The position numbers and the translations under genes are program-made. Shown piece by piece: positions 53,194 to 63,310 of a stretch of DNA of 64,000 nt; the first letter of the stretch is position 1; every line of letters begins with the position of its first letter. The DNA is from Gammaproteobacteria bacterium (lineage in GTDB: Bacteria > Pseudomonadota > Gammaproteobacteria > HTCC5015): NCBI GenBank assembly GCA_026004975.1, contig BPKE01000002.1, forward strand, positions 558,001-622,000, written 5' to 3'. The notes beneath the pieces are model-generated. The model did not search any database. It worked only from the letters and a program-made list of their open reading frames with translations, and was not told the origin of the DNA.

Positions 53194-54003
53194 TCAGGGC
53201 CCCGCCCACAACCCTTTGGGCAGCAGCGCCCGGGCCGCCTCGGGCCCGCGCAAGCGGACTTGGTACAACACCGGCCAATTCTTGCCGGTGACGAGCAGAC
53301 CGTGAACCTGCGGATCCCAGGCCAGACCGTTGAGCACGTCGGCCTGCGGGTCGCCGGCGTGGCGGGCGACCAGCGCCGAAAAGTCGATCTCGGCCCGCAC
53401 GCGACCGTCGGCCGGATCGATCACGACCACCCACGGCGTGCGCCACACATTGGCCCAGACATAGCCGGCGATGCATTCGAGCTCGTTCAAGGCCCCCAGC
53501 GGCTCACCGGCCCGGCGCACCGTCACCGCGCCCCGTTCCGCGAAGTCCGCCGGGTCGAGGAAGCGCAGGCGCGGCGTGCCGTCGCTCATCACCAGGCGCC
53601 GCCCGTCGTAACACAGTCCCCAGCCCTCGCCGAGGTAACGCCGGCGCCCCGCCGGTTCCAGGTCCGCCCGCCGCCAGACGAGCGCCTCGCCCTCCCGCCA
53701 GGTGAGCTGGTAGAGCTTCGACCCGACCGCCGCCAGGCCTTCACCGAAATAACGCTCGGCCAGCGGGCGTCGAGCGACCGGCCGCAGGCGGTCGAACCCC
53801 ACTCGATGGACGAGCAGCGCCGAGCGGCCGTACAGGCCGCTGCTTTCGTAGAGGAGGCCGTCGGCGAACACCAGGCCCTGGGTGAACACCCGTTCGGGGC
53901 GGGCGATCTGCCGCTCGATCGACGGCGACAAGCGCCAGGGCGGGGATTCGGCCGCGGCCAGTCCGGCCGCGGCCAGAAGACACAGGAGCCAGCGTGCGTT
54001 CAC
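53194..54003 (-). CDS. Glutaminyl-peptide cyclotransferase (beta-propeller type)
   Basis: A 269-residue secreted enzyme that cyclises N-terminal glutamine to pyroglutamate. A signal peptide (WLLCLLAAAGLAAA) is followed by a five-bladed propeller of the plant/bacterial QC family: FTQGLVFADGLLYESSGLYGRS, YFGEGLAAVGSKLYQLTW, GWGLCYDGRRLVMSDGT, LNELECIAGYVWANVW and VLNGLAWDP carry the conserved Glu/Asp/Trp positions. It starts at a GTG overlapping the lpxA stop (GTGA), so it is translated with the lipid A genes, an unusual position. It may protect exported proteins at their N-termini. The convergent neighbour is lpxB. Confidence 0.88.
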   Translation of the reverse strand: MNARWLLCLLAAAGLAAAESPPWRLSPSIERQIARPERVFTQGLVFADGLLYESSGLYGRSALLVHRVGFDRLRPVARRPLAERYFGEGLAAVGSKLYQLTWREGEALVWRRADLEPAGRRRYLGEGWGLCYDGRRLVMSDGTPRLRFLDPADFAERGAVTVRRAGEPLGALNELECIAGYVWANVWRTPWVVVIDPADGRVRAEIDFSALVARHAGDPQADVLNGLAWDPQVHGLLVTGKNWPVLYQVRLRGPEAARALLPKGLWAGP

Positions 54004-54791
54004 GTGCTCTCGGCGCGCACCACGCCGCGCCGGCTTTCCTCGACGAAGCGCACAAACTCGGCCACTTCCGGGTAGGCTTCGATGATCGGCTTGAGCCGCT
54101 CGATCGCCTGCTCGCGCTTCTGCCGCGACTTGATCAACTCCATGTAGGCGCGGTGCAGCGCGCGGATGACCTTCTCCTCGAAGCCGCGGCGCCGCAACCC
54201 CTCCTTGTTGATGCCGTAGGCCGAGGCGTAGTTTCCGGCGACGGTGACATAGGGCGGCACGTCGCGGTTGATGGCCGTGCCCATGCCGGAGAAAGCGTGC
54301 TTGCCGATGCGCACGAACTGGTGGACGAGCGTGAAGCCGCCCAGCACCGCCCAGTCGCCGACCTCGACGTGCCCGGCGATGGACGCGCCGTTGGAGAAAA
54401 TGACGTGGTCGCCGAGGATGCAATCGTGGGCGACATGGGTGTAGGCCATCAGCAGGCAATCGTTGCCCACCGTGGTCAGGCCGCGGTGGCGGGCCGAGCC
54501 GCGGTTCAACGTGGCGTATTCGCGGATCGTGTTCCGATCGCCGATTTCCAGGGCGCCCTGCTCGGGATCCTCCCCGAGCGCCTGGGTGGCCTCGCCGATC
54601 GAGGCGAACTGGAAAATGCGGTTCTCGCGGCCGATGCGCGTCGGCCCCTTGATCACGGCGTGGGGGCCGATCCAACTGCCCTCGCCAATTTCCACGTCCG
54701 GCCCGATCACGGCGTAAGCCTCCACGCGCACGCTCGGATGCAGGCGCGCGCCGGGATCGACGATCGCCGTCGGGTGGATGCGGTCAGGCAT
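54000..54791 (-). CDS. lpxA: UDP-N-acetylglucosamine O-acyltransferase
   Basis: A 263-residue left-handed beta-helix acyltransferase catalysing the first step of lipid A synthesis. Hexapeptide repeats run from about residue 5 to 190 (IHPTAIVDPGARL onward). NTIREYATLNRGSA and the catalytic His122 in THVAHDCILGDHV match E. coli His125. VGDWAVLGGFTLVHQFVRIGKHAFSG and GINKEGLRRRGF lead into the C-terminal helices. It overlaps fabZ by 8 bases and the cyclotransferase gene by 4. With a GnnA-like gene nearby, it may accept a 3-amino sugar, giving an amide-linked chain; that cannot be judged by eye. Confidence 0.96.
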   Translation of the reverse strand: MPDRIHPTAIVDPGARLHPSVRVEAYAVIGPDVEIGEGSWIGPHAVIKGPTRIGRENRIFQFASIGEATQALGEDPEQGALEIGDRNTIREYATLNRGSARHRGLTTVGNDCLLMAYTHVAHDCILGDHVIFSNGASIAGHVEVGDWAVLGGFTLVHQFVRIGKHAFSGMGTAINRDVPPYVTVAGNYASAYGINKEGLRRRGFEEKVIRALHRAYMELIKSRQKREQAIERLKPIIEAYPEVAEFVRFVEESRRGVVRAEST

Positions 54792-55227
54792 TCTTGGCGA
54801 ACGCCCCGAAGATCTCGACGGTGCAAGCCACCGCGTCGTCCACCCGGGCGACGACGTCGAACTTCATCATGTTGCGGCTGCGCTTGGTCACCTCGGCGCG
54901 CATCCGCAACACGTCGCCCGGCACCACCTGGCGCTTGAAGCGCGCGCGGTCGACGCCGACCAGCATGAACACGGTGTCGTCATCGATCTGCCCTCCGACG
55001 ATCTCGAAGGCCAGAATCCCGGTCGACTGCGCCATGGCCTCGACGATCAACACCCCGGGGAACACCGGGATCCCCGGAAAGTGCCCCATGAAACAGGGTT
55101 CGTTGAACGTGATGTTCTTCTGGGTTTCGATATAGCTTCGGCCGTCGCCGTCGACCACGCGATCGACGAGCAGGAACGGATAGCGGTGCGGCAGGCGCCG
55201 CATGATGTCTTTGATGCCGAGTTTCAT
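54784..55227 (-). CDS. fabZ: 3-Hydroxyacyl-ACP dehydratase FabZ
   Basis: A 147-residue hot-dog-fold dehydratase of fatty-acid elongation. The catalytic residues are His49 in [12 protein letters not shown] and Glu63 in VEAMAQSTG, with [17 protein letters not shown] before them, all standard for FabZ. The start at 55227 forms an ATGA overlap with the lpxD stop, and the end overlaps lpxA by 8 bases. It balances 3-hydroxyacyl-ACP use between fatty acids and lipid A, which is why it is kept beside lpxD and lpxA. Confidence 0.96.
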   Translation of the reverse strand: MKLGIKDIMRRLPHRYPFLLVDRVVDGDGRSYIETQKNITFNEPCFMGHFPGIPVFPGVLIVEAMAQSTGILAFEIVGGQIDDDTVFMLVGVDRARFKRQVVPGDVLRMRAEVTKRSRNMMKFDVVARVDDAVACTVEIFGAFAKNA

Positions 55228-56294
55228 TTCCCTTTGGGCTCCCCTTTGCGGTCCGCCTCGAGCGCCGCCACCCGCTGCAGCAGGGCTTTGATCTGGCGGG
55301 CCATGGCGTCGAGGCTCTTGAAGCGCGCCCAGTTGCGCCGCCACTGCTCGACGGGCTGCAAGGGCGTGCCCGACGCGTAACAGCCGGGCGCGTCGATCGA
55401 GTGCGTGACCGTCGCGAACGCGTTGAGGCGCGTACCCGGCGCGATGCGCAAGTGGCCGAGAATGCCGACCGCGCCGCCGATCGCGCAGCGCTCGCCGATC
55501 ACGGTGCTGCCGGCCACCGCCGACGTGCCGGCCATCACGGTGTGCGCGCCGATCACGACGTTGTGAGCGATGTGAACGTGGTTGTCCAGCTTCACGCCCT
55601 CGCCGATCACCGTGTCGCGCAGGGCGCCCCGGTCGATGGTCACGCAGGCGCCGATCTCGACGTCGTCGCCGATCTCGACCGCGCCGAGCTGCGGGATTTT
55701 CAACCAGCGGCCGTCGTCGTCCCGCGCCAGACCGAAACCGTCGGCGCCGATGACGCTGCCGGCATGGATCGACACCCGCTGCCCGATGCGGCAGCCGCGG
55801 TAGACGGTCACCTGCGCGGCGAGCGTGCTGTCCGCGCCGATCTCGACCCCTTCGCCGATCACGCAGGCCGGACCGATATAGGCCCGGGGGCCGATCACCG
55901 CGCCGGCACCGATCACCGCATGGGCCTGCACCCAGGCGCTCGGATCGATCCGCGCGCCGGGCTCGACGACCGCCGTCGGATGCACGCCGGGCGGACCGGC
56001 CCGCAGCGGGTCCGGGTGCAAGGCCTGGGCGATGCGCGCGAACACCGCCGCCGGATTGGCGGCCACCAGCGCGGCCGCCGGACAGTCGGCCAGATCCGCC
56101 TCGCGCAGCACCACCGCCGCGGCGCGGGTTCCGCGCAGCGCGCCGCGCAGCTTCGGATCGACGAAATACGCCAGTGCGTCGGGGCCGGCCGCCTCGAGCG
56201 CGGCGACCCGCGCCACCCGCACGTCCGGATCGCCGTGCAGCCGAGCGCCGAAGCGCGCGGCCAGTTCACCGAGGGTGACGCCGGGCCCGCTCAC
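55224..56294 (-). CDS. lpxD: UDP-3-O-acylglucosamine N-acyltransferase
   Basis: A 356-residue beta-helix acyltransferase adding the second 3-hydroxyacyl chain in lipid A synthesis. The N-terminal uridine-binding domain (~1-100) has [16 protein letters not shown] and [10 protein letters not shown]. The hexapeptide-repeat domain (~105-310) includes [24 protein letters not shown] and the catalytic His region [17 protein letters not shown]-terminal helix follows ([16 protein letters not shown]). It begins 6 bases after skp and overlaps fabZ by 4 bases. Confidence 0.96.
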   Translation of the reverse strand: MSGPGVTLGELAARFGARLHGDPDVRVARVAALEAAGPDALAYFVDPKLRGALRGTRAAAVVLREADLADCPAAALVAANPAAVFARIAQALHPDPLRAGPPGVHPTAVVEPGARIDPSAWVQAHAVIGAGAVIGPRAYIGPACVIGEGVEIGADSTLAAQVTVYRGCRIGQRVSIHAGSVIGADGFGLARDDDGRWLKIPQLGAVEIGDDVEIGACVTIDRGALRDTVIGEGVKLDNHVHIAHNVVIGAHTVMAGTSAVAGSTVIGERCAIGGAVGILGHLRIAPGTRLNAFATVTHSIDAPGCYASGTPLQPVEQWRRNWARFKSLDAMARQIKALLQRVAALEADRKGEPKGK

Positions 56295-56300
56295 CGCCGA

Positions 56301-56807
56301 TCACTTCTTCTTGAGAACCTCGAGCACGCGGTCGGTGATGTTGACCGCCTTCGAGGCATAGACCACGCCGTCGGTGAGGATCAGGTCGTAACCTTCATCC
56401 TTGGCGAGGCTGTAGATGGCCTCGATCAGGTCATTCTGGACCTGGTTGAGCACCTGATTGCGGCGGATCTTCAGATCCTCGTCGTAGATCTGCTGTTCCC
56501 AGCGGAACTCACGGTCCTTGCGCAACAGCTCGCTTTCCAGCTCGGCGCGCTTCTTGTCACTCATGGTCAAGCCTTCCTTGCCGAGCCGCTCGCGCAACGC
56601 CAGGATCTCCTGCTGCAGCTTCTTGATTTTCTCTTGCCGCTTGGTGAACTCCTCCTGGATGGTCTTCTCCGCCTCGCGCGTCTGCGGCGCGTTTTCGAAC
56701 ACCTGCTTGATGTTCACGTACGCGATCTTGACGTCCGCCGCATGGACCGAGGCCAGCGGCAGCAGCATGGACAAGCACAGAAACCCTTTCTTGACGATTG
56801 CGTTCAT
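56301..56807 (-). CDS. skp: Periplasmic chaperone Skp/OmpH
   Basis: A 168-residue periplasmic holdase for unfolded outer-membrane proteins. A signal peptide (KGFLCLSMLLPLASVHA) is followed by KIAYVNIKQVF and long Lys/Glu/Arg-rich coiled-coil arms (about residues 40-125). IYSLAKDEGYDLILTDGVVYASKAVNITDRVLEVLKK forms the body. GGGAGGTT precedes the ATG at 56807. It lies between bamA and lpxD, its conserved place, and acts together with BamA in outer-membrane assembly. Confidence 0.95.
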   Translation of the reverse strand: MNAIVKKGFLCLSMLLPLASVHAADVKIAYVNIKQVFENAPQTREAEKTIQEEFTKRQEKIKKLQQEILALRERLGKEGLTMSDKKRAELESELLRKDREFRWEQQIYDEDLKIRRNQVLNQVQNDLIEAIYSLAKDEGYDLILTDGVVYASKAVNITDRVLEVLKKK

Positions 56808-56864
56808 GTCGAACCTCCCGAAGTGAACCCTGGCCCGGCGGGCCGAAAAACGCCGGCGCACCGC

Positions 56865-59186
56865 TCAAAACTGCCCGCCGACGGAAAACTGGAACCGCTC
56901 GATCTCGTCACCCGGCTCGCGGCGCAGCGGCTCGGCGTAGCTGAACGTCATCAAACCCACGGGGGCCAACCACGTCAAGCCGATGCCGAAGGAGCTGCGC
57001 ATCTGGTTGAGATCGAAGTCCTCGCGGCGCGCGAACACGTTGCCCCAGTCGTAGAACAAGGCCACGCGGGCGCCGCCCTTGCCCTCACCGCCCAGCGGCG
57101 GCAGGATGAACTCGAAACTGCCCACGGTCATGAAATCGCCGCCCACGTAACGGAACGGGATCGGCTGGCCGGTGGTGCGGGAGGTCGCGCGCGGGCCGAT
57201 GCTGCGGGCCTCGAAGCCGCGCAAACGGTACACGCCGCCGCTGATGTATTTTTCGTAGAACGGCAGCCCGTCCAGGCCGTTGAAACCCTGCCCCCAAGCG
57301 ATGTCGTAATCGATGTGGAAAGCGGTTTTCCATCGGAACGGGAGATAATACTCGGCGTTGTAGCGGAACTTGGCATACTCGAGATCGCTGCCGGGCAGCA
57401 TCCATTCCACGCTGAGCGTCTGGCGCGTGCCCCGGTCGGGGAAGAGGATGCGGTTGCGCGTGTCGTACACGTAACCGAGCGACAACTCCAGCTCGTCGAA
57501 CTGGTTGCCATGGGCGTCGACCAGGTCGAAGATCTCGCGCGTCTGGATGCCCAACTGTTCCTTGATGTTCATGCTCGACAATCCGCCGCCGATCTGCAGG
57601 CGGCTGTACTCGGAAACGGGTACCCCGTAGGTGACGTTCGCCGTCAGCGTGTCGAGCACGTATTCCGTGAGCAGGGTGCCCGAAGTGTCGTAGCGCCGCG
57701 CACCGAAGCCGAGGGTGCGCGCCACACCGTCCCGGCTGTAGTACGGATCGCCGAAACTCAGGTTGAACGACTTGACGAACTCGTTGCTGTTGAGGGCGAC
57801 ACTCAGGGCGTTGCCGGTCCCGAGAATGTTGTTGTGGGTGAGCGAGGCGGTGAACTGCGTTCCGAAATCGGCGGAATAGCCGGCGCCGATGTTGAACGCG
57901 CCTGAAAACTGCTCCGTGATGTCGTAGAGCACGTCCACCTGGTCATCGGTCCCGGGCACCCGCGGGGTGTCGACCTCGACCTCTTCGACGAAGGCGAGGC
58001 GTTGCAGCCGGACCTTGGAGCGTTCGATGAGGTTCTTGGCGTACCAGCTGCCCTCGATCTGCCGCAGCTCGCGCCGGTAGACATGATCCATCGTGTTGTC
58101 GTTGCCCTCGAACAGGATGCGCCGCACGTAGGTGCGCTTTCCGGGCTGAACGACGAACGTCACGTTCACCACGCCCTTGCTCTCATCGACGTCCGTCTGA
58201 ACGGCGGTCTCGGCGAACGCGAAACCGACGTTCGCAAGCAGCCCGTCGATGTACTCCTTGGTCCGCGTGATCTTGCGGTCGGAATAGTACTCGCCCGTTT
58301 GATTCACCAGCCGCGCGACGGTTTCGAGGCGTTCGCGGTTGAGCGGCATGCGCCCGGACACCCGCACGTCGCCGATGGTGTAGCGGTCGCCTTCGTGGAT
58401 GTTCAGGGTGATGTAGATGTCTTTCCGGTCCGGCGAAATGGTGACCTGGACGGATTCGAGCTGATAATCGAGGTGACCGCGGTCCAGGTAGAACGCGCGC
58501 AGCTTTTCGATGTCCCCGGACAGCTTGTTCTTGGCGTACTCGTCCTTGTTGCTGAAAAACGCCCACCAGGCGGGGATGCCGAGCTCGAATTGCTCAGTGA
58601 GCTCTTCGTCGCTGTAGCGTTCGTTGCCGACCACGTTGATCCACCGGATCTTGGCCGGCACCCCTTCCTTGATCTCGATGTCGATCTTGACGCGGTTGCG
58701 CGGCAGAGGGGTGACCTGGCTCGTGATCTTGACCCCGTAGCGGCCGACGCTGTAGTAGAGCCGCTCGAGCTCGCGTTGCATGGTCTCGAGCACCTGCTCG
58801 TTGTAGATCCGCCCCTCGACCAGATCCATGTCCTCGAAGGCGCGTTCGATGTCCTCGTCCTTGAGTTTTCGATTGCCCTCGACGTTGATTTCGGCGATCG
58901 CCGGCCGCTCACGCACTTCGATGCGCAGCACGTCGCCGCGCCGCGCCAGGCGCACATCGTAGAAGAAACCCGTGGCATAAAGGGCCTTGAGGATGTCCCG
59001 GGCGCGCCGCTCGTCGATGCGCTCGCCGGGTGTGAGCGGGACGTACTCGAGCACCGTGTCCAGGGTGACCCGCCGCGCGCCGACCAGCTCGACGTCGCTC
59101 ATCACGAAGGGCGTGAAGGCCCAAGCGGCGAAACTCCACAACAGGCAGCAGGCGCACAGCAGGGCTTGGGCGCGGTTCGGTCTCAT
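56865..59186 (-). CDS. bamA: Outer-membrane protein assembly factor BamA
   Basis: A 773-residue Omp85 protein that inserts beta-barrel proteins into the outer membrane. The start at 59186 gives a signal peptide (ALLCACCLLWSFAAWAF). Five POTRA repeats cover about residues 25-420 (SDVELVGARRVTLDTVLEYV; RPAIAEINVEGNRKLKDEDIE; DRYTIGDVRVSGRMPL; RTYVRRILFEGNDNTMDHVYRREL). The 16-strand barrel follows, with the loop-6 RGF motif in VYRLRGFEARSIGP. The end, FQFSVGGQF, closes with the terminal Phe. It lies 7 bases after rseP and before skp, the usual order. A five-residue longer start at 59201 is possible. Confidence 0.97.
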   Translation of the reverse strand: MRPNRAQALLCACCLLWSFAAWAFTPFVMSDVELVGARRVTLDTVLEYVPLTPGERIDERRARDILKALYATGFFYDVRLARRGDVLRIEVRERPAIAEINVEGNRKLKDEDIERAFEDMDLVEGRIYNEQVLETMQRELERLYYSVGRYGVKITSQVTPLPRNRVKIDIEIKEGVPAKIRWINVVGNERYSDEELTEQFELGIPAWWAFFSNKDEYAKNKLSGDIEKLRAFYLDRGHLDYQLESVQVTISPDRKDIYITLNIHEGDRYTIGDVRVSGRMPLNRERLETVARLVNQTGEYYSDRKITRTKEYIDGLLANVGFAFAETAVQTDVDESKGVVNVTFVVQPGKRTYVRRILFEGNDNTMDHVYRRELRQIEGSWYAKNLIERSKVRLQRLAFVEEVEVDTPRVPGTDDQVDVLYDITEQFSGAFNIGAGYSADFGTQFTASLTHNNILGTGNALSVALNSNEFVKSFNLSFGDPYYSRDGVARTLGFGARRYDTSGTLLTEYVLDTLTANVTYGVPVSEYSRLQIGGGLSSMNIKEQLGIQTREIFDLVDAHGNQFDELELSLGYVYDTRNRILFPDRGTRQTLSVEWMLPGSDLEYAKFRYNAEYYLPFRWKTAFHIDYDIAWGQGFNGLDGLPFYEKYISGGVYRLRGFEARSIGPRATSRTTGQPIPFRYVGGDFMTVGSFEFILPPLGGEGKGGARVALFYDWGNVFARREDFDLNQMRSSFGIGLTWLAPVGLMTFSYAEPLRREPGDEIERFQFSVGGQF

Positions 59187-59193
59187 CGGGGAT

Positions 59194-60561
59194 TCATCCA
59201 AGCAGGCGACTCAGGTCGTTGTAGAGCGCGAGGGCGATCAGCGCCGCGATGATCATCAGGCCCAGGCGCTGTCCGGCGAGTTCGACGCTTTCCGGCAGCG
59301 GCCGCCCGCGGATCAACTCGGCGGCGTAGTATAACAGATGCCCCCCGTCGAGCAGGGGGATGGGCAGCAGGTTGAGCACCGCGAGGCTGACGCTGATGAA
59401 GGCGAGGAAATACAGGAAATAGCCGAGATCGATGCGCGCCGAACGGCCGGCGTACTCGGCGATGCTGATCGGCCCGCTGATGTTGCGCATCGAGGCCTCG
59501 CCGGTGATCAAGCGCCCGATCATGGCGAAGCTCAAGCGGGTGGTTTCCCAGGTCTTCTCCACGCCCGCCCACAGCGCCCGGTGCGGCGGCAGGCGCACCG
59601 TGACGCGCAGCGCTTCCCAAGCGTCTTCCGGAACCCGCACCATCACGCCGGCGAAGCCCTCCTCTTCACCCGCATCGTTGCGCCGCACGCCGGGCACGAG
59701 CGTCGTCTCGAAACGCACGCCGTCGCGCTCGACCTCGAGCCGGAGCGGCCGCCCGGGATGGGCGCGCACCCGCTCGACCCAGCTTTGCAGACTCTGGATG
59801 GGTTCGCCGTCGACCGTCAGCAGGCGATCGCCCGCCCGCAAACCCGCGGCGTCGGCCGCGCCGCCCGGCTGCACCTCGACGATCTCGGGCTCGATTGGCG
59901 GCCACCAGGGCCCAAGACCGAGATTGGCCACGAGGTCGCCGTCGTCCTTGAGAACCCGCAGCGTGTCGGCGCCGAAGCGGCGCAACGCTTCGGCGCCGGC
60001 GGCGGTGCGCACGCGCACCTCGAACGGTTCGCCGTCGATCACGGCGTCGAGCAGGCGGGTGCGCGCATCCTGCCAGCTCGACACCGGCACGCCGTCCACC
60101 GCCAACAGCTCGTCACGAGGTGCAAAACCGGCCGCGGCGGCCGGCGAATCCGGGACGACCTCGCCGACGATCGGCCGGATGCCGTCCACGCCCGCCAGGT
60201 AGACCAAGGCGAACAAAACCACGGCGAGCAGCAGGTTCGCCAACGGGCCGGCGGCGGCGACCGCGATGCGCGTCCAAACCGGTTGCCGGTTGAAGGCCTG
60301 GTCGCGCCATTCGGACGGCACCGGGCCCTCGCGCTCGTCCAGCATCTTGACGTAGCCGCCGAGCGGGATCGCGGCGACGACGTACTCGACCGGGTCGCCC
60401 CGGCGCCGCCAACGCAGCAGCGGCCGGCCGAAGCCGATCGAAAACCGCAATACACGCACACCGAGCCGCCGGGCCACCCAGAAGTGCCCGTATTCGTGCA
60501 CCGTGACCAGCAGGCCGAGGGCGACGATGAAAGCGACGAAGCTGTGCAGGATCGTTTCCAT
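59194..60561 (-). CDS. rseP: Site-2 zinc metalloprotease RseP
   Basis: A 455-residue inner-membrane protease that cleaves anti-sigma-E (RseA) within the membrane after DegS and clears signal-peptide remnants. The zinc site HEYGH is at residues 22-26 in the first helix, and the third ligand lies in NLLPIPLLDGGHLLYY near the C-terminus. Two periplasmic PDZ domains lie at about 115-285 (GEVVPDSPAAAAGFAPRDELLAVDG; VQPGGAADAAGLRAGDRLLTVDG). It begins 3 bases after dxr and is followed by bamA, as in most gammaproteobacteria. Confidence 0.96.
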   Translation of the reverse strand: METILHSFVAFIVALGLLVTVHEYGHFWVARRLGVRVLRFSIGFGRPLLRWRRRGDPVEYVVAAIPLGGYVKMLDEREGPVPSEWRDQAFNRQPVWTRIAVAAAGPLANLLLAVVLFALVYLAGVDGIRPIVGEVVPDSPAAAAGFAPRDELLAVDGVPVSSWQDARTRLLDAVIDGEPFEVRVRTAAGAEALRRFGADTLRVLKDDGDLVANLGLGPWWPPIEPEIVEVQPGGAADAAGLRAGDRLLTVDGEPIQSLQSWVERVRAHPGRPLRLEVERDGVRFETTLVPGVRRNDAGEEEGFAGVMVRVPEDAWEALRVTVRLPPHRALWAGVEKTWETTRLSFAMIGRLITGEASMRNISGPISIAEYAGRSARIDLGYFLYFLAFISVSLAVLNLLPIPLLDGGHLLYYAAELIRGRPLPESVELAGQRLGLMIIAALIALALYNDLSRLLG

Positions 60562-60564
60562 GCT

Positions 60565-61755
60565 TCACACCCGGCCGTGGCGGCGCAATTGTTCTTCGGC
60601 GACGACGCGCGCCGCCCGATCGCATTCGAGCACCGCCGCGAGCGCCTCGACCGCGCCGCCCGGCGCCCGCTCCAGGGTCGCTTCGACCACCGCGGCGATG
60701 CGGTCGAAACGCAGGCGCGATTCCAGAAACGCCGCCACCGCGACTTCGTTCGCGGCGTTCAAGACCACGGGGGCGCTGCCCCCGGCGCGGGCCGCCGCCA
60801 CGGCCAGGCCGAGACAGGGGAAACGGCGCGGGTCCGGGGCGGCGAAATCCAGGCTTGCGACCGCGCACAGGTCCAGGGGTTCCGCACCGGACTCGATGCG
60901 CTCGGGGTGTCCCAGCGCGTGGGCGATCGGCACCCGCATGTCGGGCTGGGCGAGCTGGGCGAGCATCGAGCCGTCCCGGTACTCGACCAGCGAATGCACG
61001 ATGCTTTGCGGGTGCAGCAGCACGTCGATCCGCTCCGGCGGGAGGCCGAACAACCAACAGGCTTCGATCAGCTCCAGCCCTTTGTTCATCATGGTCGCCG
61101 AATCGACGGAGATCTTCCGCCCCATGCGCCAGTTGGGATGCGCGCAGGCCTGCTCCGGGGTGACGTCGGCGAGGCGCGCCAGCGGCCAGTCGCGCAAGGG
61201 ACCGCCGGAGGCCGTCAGGAGGATGCGGCGCACGCCGCGGGTGTCGACGCCGTCGGTGGCGGCCGGCAGGCACTGCCAGATGGCGTTGTGCTCGCTGTCC
61301 AGGGGCAGCACCCGCGCGCCGGCCTCGGCGGCGACCCGCATGAACAAGGCCCCGGCCATCACCAGCACTTCCTTGTTCGCGAGCAGGATGCGCTTGCCGG
61401 CGCGGGCCGCCGCCAGCGTGGGAAGCAGGCCGGCGGCGCCGACGATGCCGGCGACCACGGTGTCCGCCTCCGGGGCCGCCGCCGCCTCGACCAGGGCCGC
61501 CTCGCCGGCGGCGACCTCGATGTCGTCCAGGCCCGCCTCGCGCAAGCGCCGCCGCAGCCGCTCGGCGGCGGCCTCTTCGAGCAACACGGCCCGCGCCGGC
61601 CGGTGACGGCGGCACAATTCGAACAAACCGGTGTCGTCCCGCCGCGCCGCCAGCGCCCAGGCGCGGAAGCGCTCGGGATGCCGGCCGATGACATCCAGGG
61701 TGTTCAGGCCGATGCTGCCTGTGGCGCCGAGGACGGTGACCGCACGCATGCTCAT
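60565..61755 (-). CDS. dxr: 1-Deoxy-D-xylulose-5-phosphate reductoisomerase
   Basis: A 396-residue enzyme of the MEP isoprenoid pathway that converts DXP to MEP with [22 protein letters not shown] is the NADPH-binding start. [41 protein letters not shown] and the substrate loop [21 protein letters not shown] are invariant blocks, with [19 protein letters not shown] next. The ATG at 61755 overlaps the cdsA stop (ATGA). It supplies isoprenoids for the undecaprenyl phosphate made by UppS two genes upstream. Confidence 0.97.
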   Translation of the reverse strand: MSMRAVTVLGATGSIGLNTLDVIGRHPERFRAWALAARRDDTGLFELCRRHRPARAVLLEEAAAERLRRRLREAGLDDIEVAAGEAALVEAAAAPEADTVVAGIVGAAGLLPTLAAARAGKRILLANKEVLVMAGALFMRVAAEAGARVLPLDSEHNAIWQCLPAATDGVDTRGVRRILLTASGGPLRDWPLARLADVTPEQACAHPNWRMGRKISVDSATMMNKGLELIEACWLFGLPPERIDVLLHPQSIVHSLVEYRDGSMLAQLAQPDMRVPIAHALGHPERIESGAEPLDLCAVASLDFAAPDPRRFPCLGLAVAAARAGGSAPVVLNAANEVAVAAFLESRLRFDRIAAVVEATLERAPGGAVEALAAVLECDRAARVVAEEQLRRHGRV

Positions 61756-62561
61756 GACCAGAAGCAACGCAGACCGACATAGAACAAGGGCGCGGCGGCG
61801 TTCAGGCTGTCGATGCGGTCGAGCAGGCCACCGTGGCCGGGCAACAGGCGGCCGCTGTCTTTCACGCCGGCGCGACGCTTGAGCACGCTGATGTACAGAT
61901 CGCCGACCACCGAGACGGCGGCGCACAGCAGCGTCAAGCCGAGCAAGACCGGCCGGGCGGGCGCCGACGCCGGCAGCCACGCCGGGCCGCTCCACGCCAG
62001 GAGCCCGGCGGCCGCGAGCCCGCCGGCGAAACCGACCCAGGTCTTGCCGGGGCTGATGGCCGGCGCCAGGCGCCGGCGTCCCCAGGCGCGCCCGCACACG
62101 TAGGCGCCGATGTCCGCGGCCCACACCAGGCCGAGCGCGTACAACGCCCAGCGCGGATCCAGCGCCTGCAGGCCCGCCAGGGCGGCGGCCGCGGGCACCA
62201 GGGTCGGCACGGCCGCCGCCATGGTGAGCCCCACGGGCGCGGGCCCGCCCGGGCCGCGGCGGGCCGCCTGGACCACGCGCAGCGTCAACCACATCCACCA
62301 GGCGGCCGCCGCCGCCCACAACCACAGGCCCGGCCCACAGGGCGGCACGGTGGCGAGCGCCCAGCACAGCACGGCGATGCCGGCGGCGAAGGCGGCGACG
62401 GCGGGCCGCCGCCGGCAGCCCGCCAGATGCGCCCACTCCACCGCCGCCAAGGCCCAGCACGCAGCGACCAGGACCACGAAGGCCGGCGGCGGACTGAGCC
62501 AGACGGCCGCCAGGCACAGCGGCGCCGCGACCAGGATGGTCAACACGCGCCGTTTAAGCAT
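61752..62561 (-). CDS. cdsA: Phosphatidate cytidylyltransferase
   Basis: A 269-residue integral membrane enzyme making CDP-diacylglycerol from phosphatidate and CTP. It has about eight hydrophobic helices. The C-terminal signature [28 protein letters not shown] contains the conserved KD, PGHGG and DRxDS residues that bind Mg2+ and substrate, and [12 protein letters not shown] is also typical. The start at 62561 overlaps uppS by 8 bases and the stop overlaps dxr by 4. Confidence 0.95.
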   Translation of the reverse strand: MLKRRVLTILVAAPLCLAAVWLSPPPAFVVLVAACWALAAVEWAHLAGCRRRPAVAAFAAGIAVLCWALATVPPCGPGLWLWAAAAAWWMWLTLRVVQAARRGPGGPAPVGLTMAAAVPTLVPAAAALAGLQALDPRWALYALGLVWAADIGAYVCGRAWGRRRLAPAISPGKTWVGFAGGLAAAGLLAWSGPAWLPASAPARPVLLGLTLLCAAVSVVGDLYISVLKRRAGVKDSGRLLPGHGGLLDRIDSLNAAAPLFYVGLRCFWS

Positions 62562-63291
62562 GCTCGCCGCCTTGCGCCGCAACCTGCTCCGGCGTGCGCC
62601 CGAAACGCCGTTGCCGGCCCGCGTACCACTCGAGCGCCGCGGCCAGGGCGTTTTCATCGAAGTCCGGCCACAGGCAATCGCAGAAATAGAGCTCGGCGTA
62701 AGCCAATTGCCAGATGAGGAAATTGCTGATCCGCGACTCCCCGCCCGTGCGGATGAGCAAATCGGGATCCGGCTGACCGGCCAGGGCCAGCTCGCCCGCG
62801 AGCGCCGCCTCGTCGATGGCCGCCGGGTCCAGCTCGCCGCGGGCGACTTTTTCCGCCAGGCGCCGGGCGCCGCGGGCCAGATCCCAGCGCCCGCCGTAGT
62901 TGACGGCGATGTTGAGGAACAAAACGTCGTTGCCGGCGCTGACCTGCTCGGCGGTTTCGATCATGCGCCGCAGCCGCGGCTCGAAGCGCGCAAGATCGCC
63001 GGCGAATCGCAGGCGCACACCCTGTTCCACCAGTTTGTCCAGTTCCCGGCCGAGCGCGCCGGCGAACAGCTCCTGGAGAAAGCGCACCTCGGGGGCCGGC
63101 CGCCGCCAGTTCTCGCTGCTGAACGCGAACAGCGTCAAATGCCGGATGCCGAACCGCGGGCAGGCCGACACGACGCGGCGCACTGCCTCCACGCCCGCGC
63201 GATGGCCGGCGCTGCGCGCCTGGCCGCGGCGACGTGCCCAGCGGCCGTTGCCGTCCATGATGATGGCGAGGTGCTTCAGGGGCGCGGCCAT
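62554..63291 (-). CDS. uppS: Undecaprenyl diphosphate synthase (cis-prenyltransferase)
   Basis: A 245-residue enzyme that adds eight isoprene units to farnesyl diphosphate to form the lipid carrier for peptidoglycan and O-antigen. HLAIIMDGNGRWARRRG holds the catalytic Asp. GHRAGVEAVRRVV, LTLFAFSSENWRRP and the C-terminal DLLIRTGGESRISNFLIWQLAYAELYFCDCLWPDF are diagnostic. It starts 19 bases after frr and overlaps cdsA. Confidence 0.97.
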   Translation of the reverse strand: MAAPLKHLAIIMDGNGRWARRRGQARSAGHRAGVEAVRRVVSACPRFGIRHLTLFAFSSENWRRPAPEVRFLQELFAGALGRELDKLVEQGVRLRFAGDLARFEPRLRRMIETAEQVSAGNDVLFLNIAVNYGGRWDLARGARRLAEKVARGELDPAAIDEAALAGELALAGQPDPDLLIRTGGESRISNFLIWQLAYAELYFCDCLWPDFDENALAAALEWYAGRQRRFGRTPEQVAAQGGEHA

Positions 63292-63310
63292 GGCGCCGGT
63301 CCGCGGCGGC

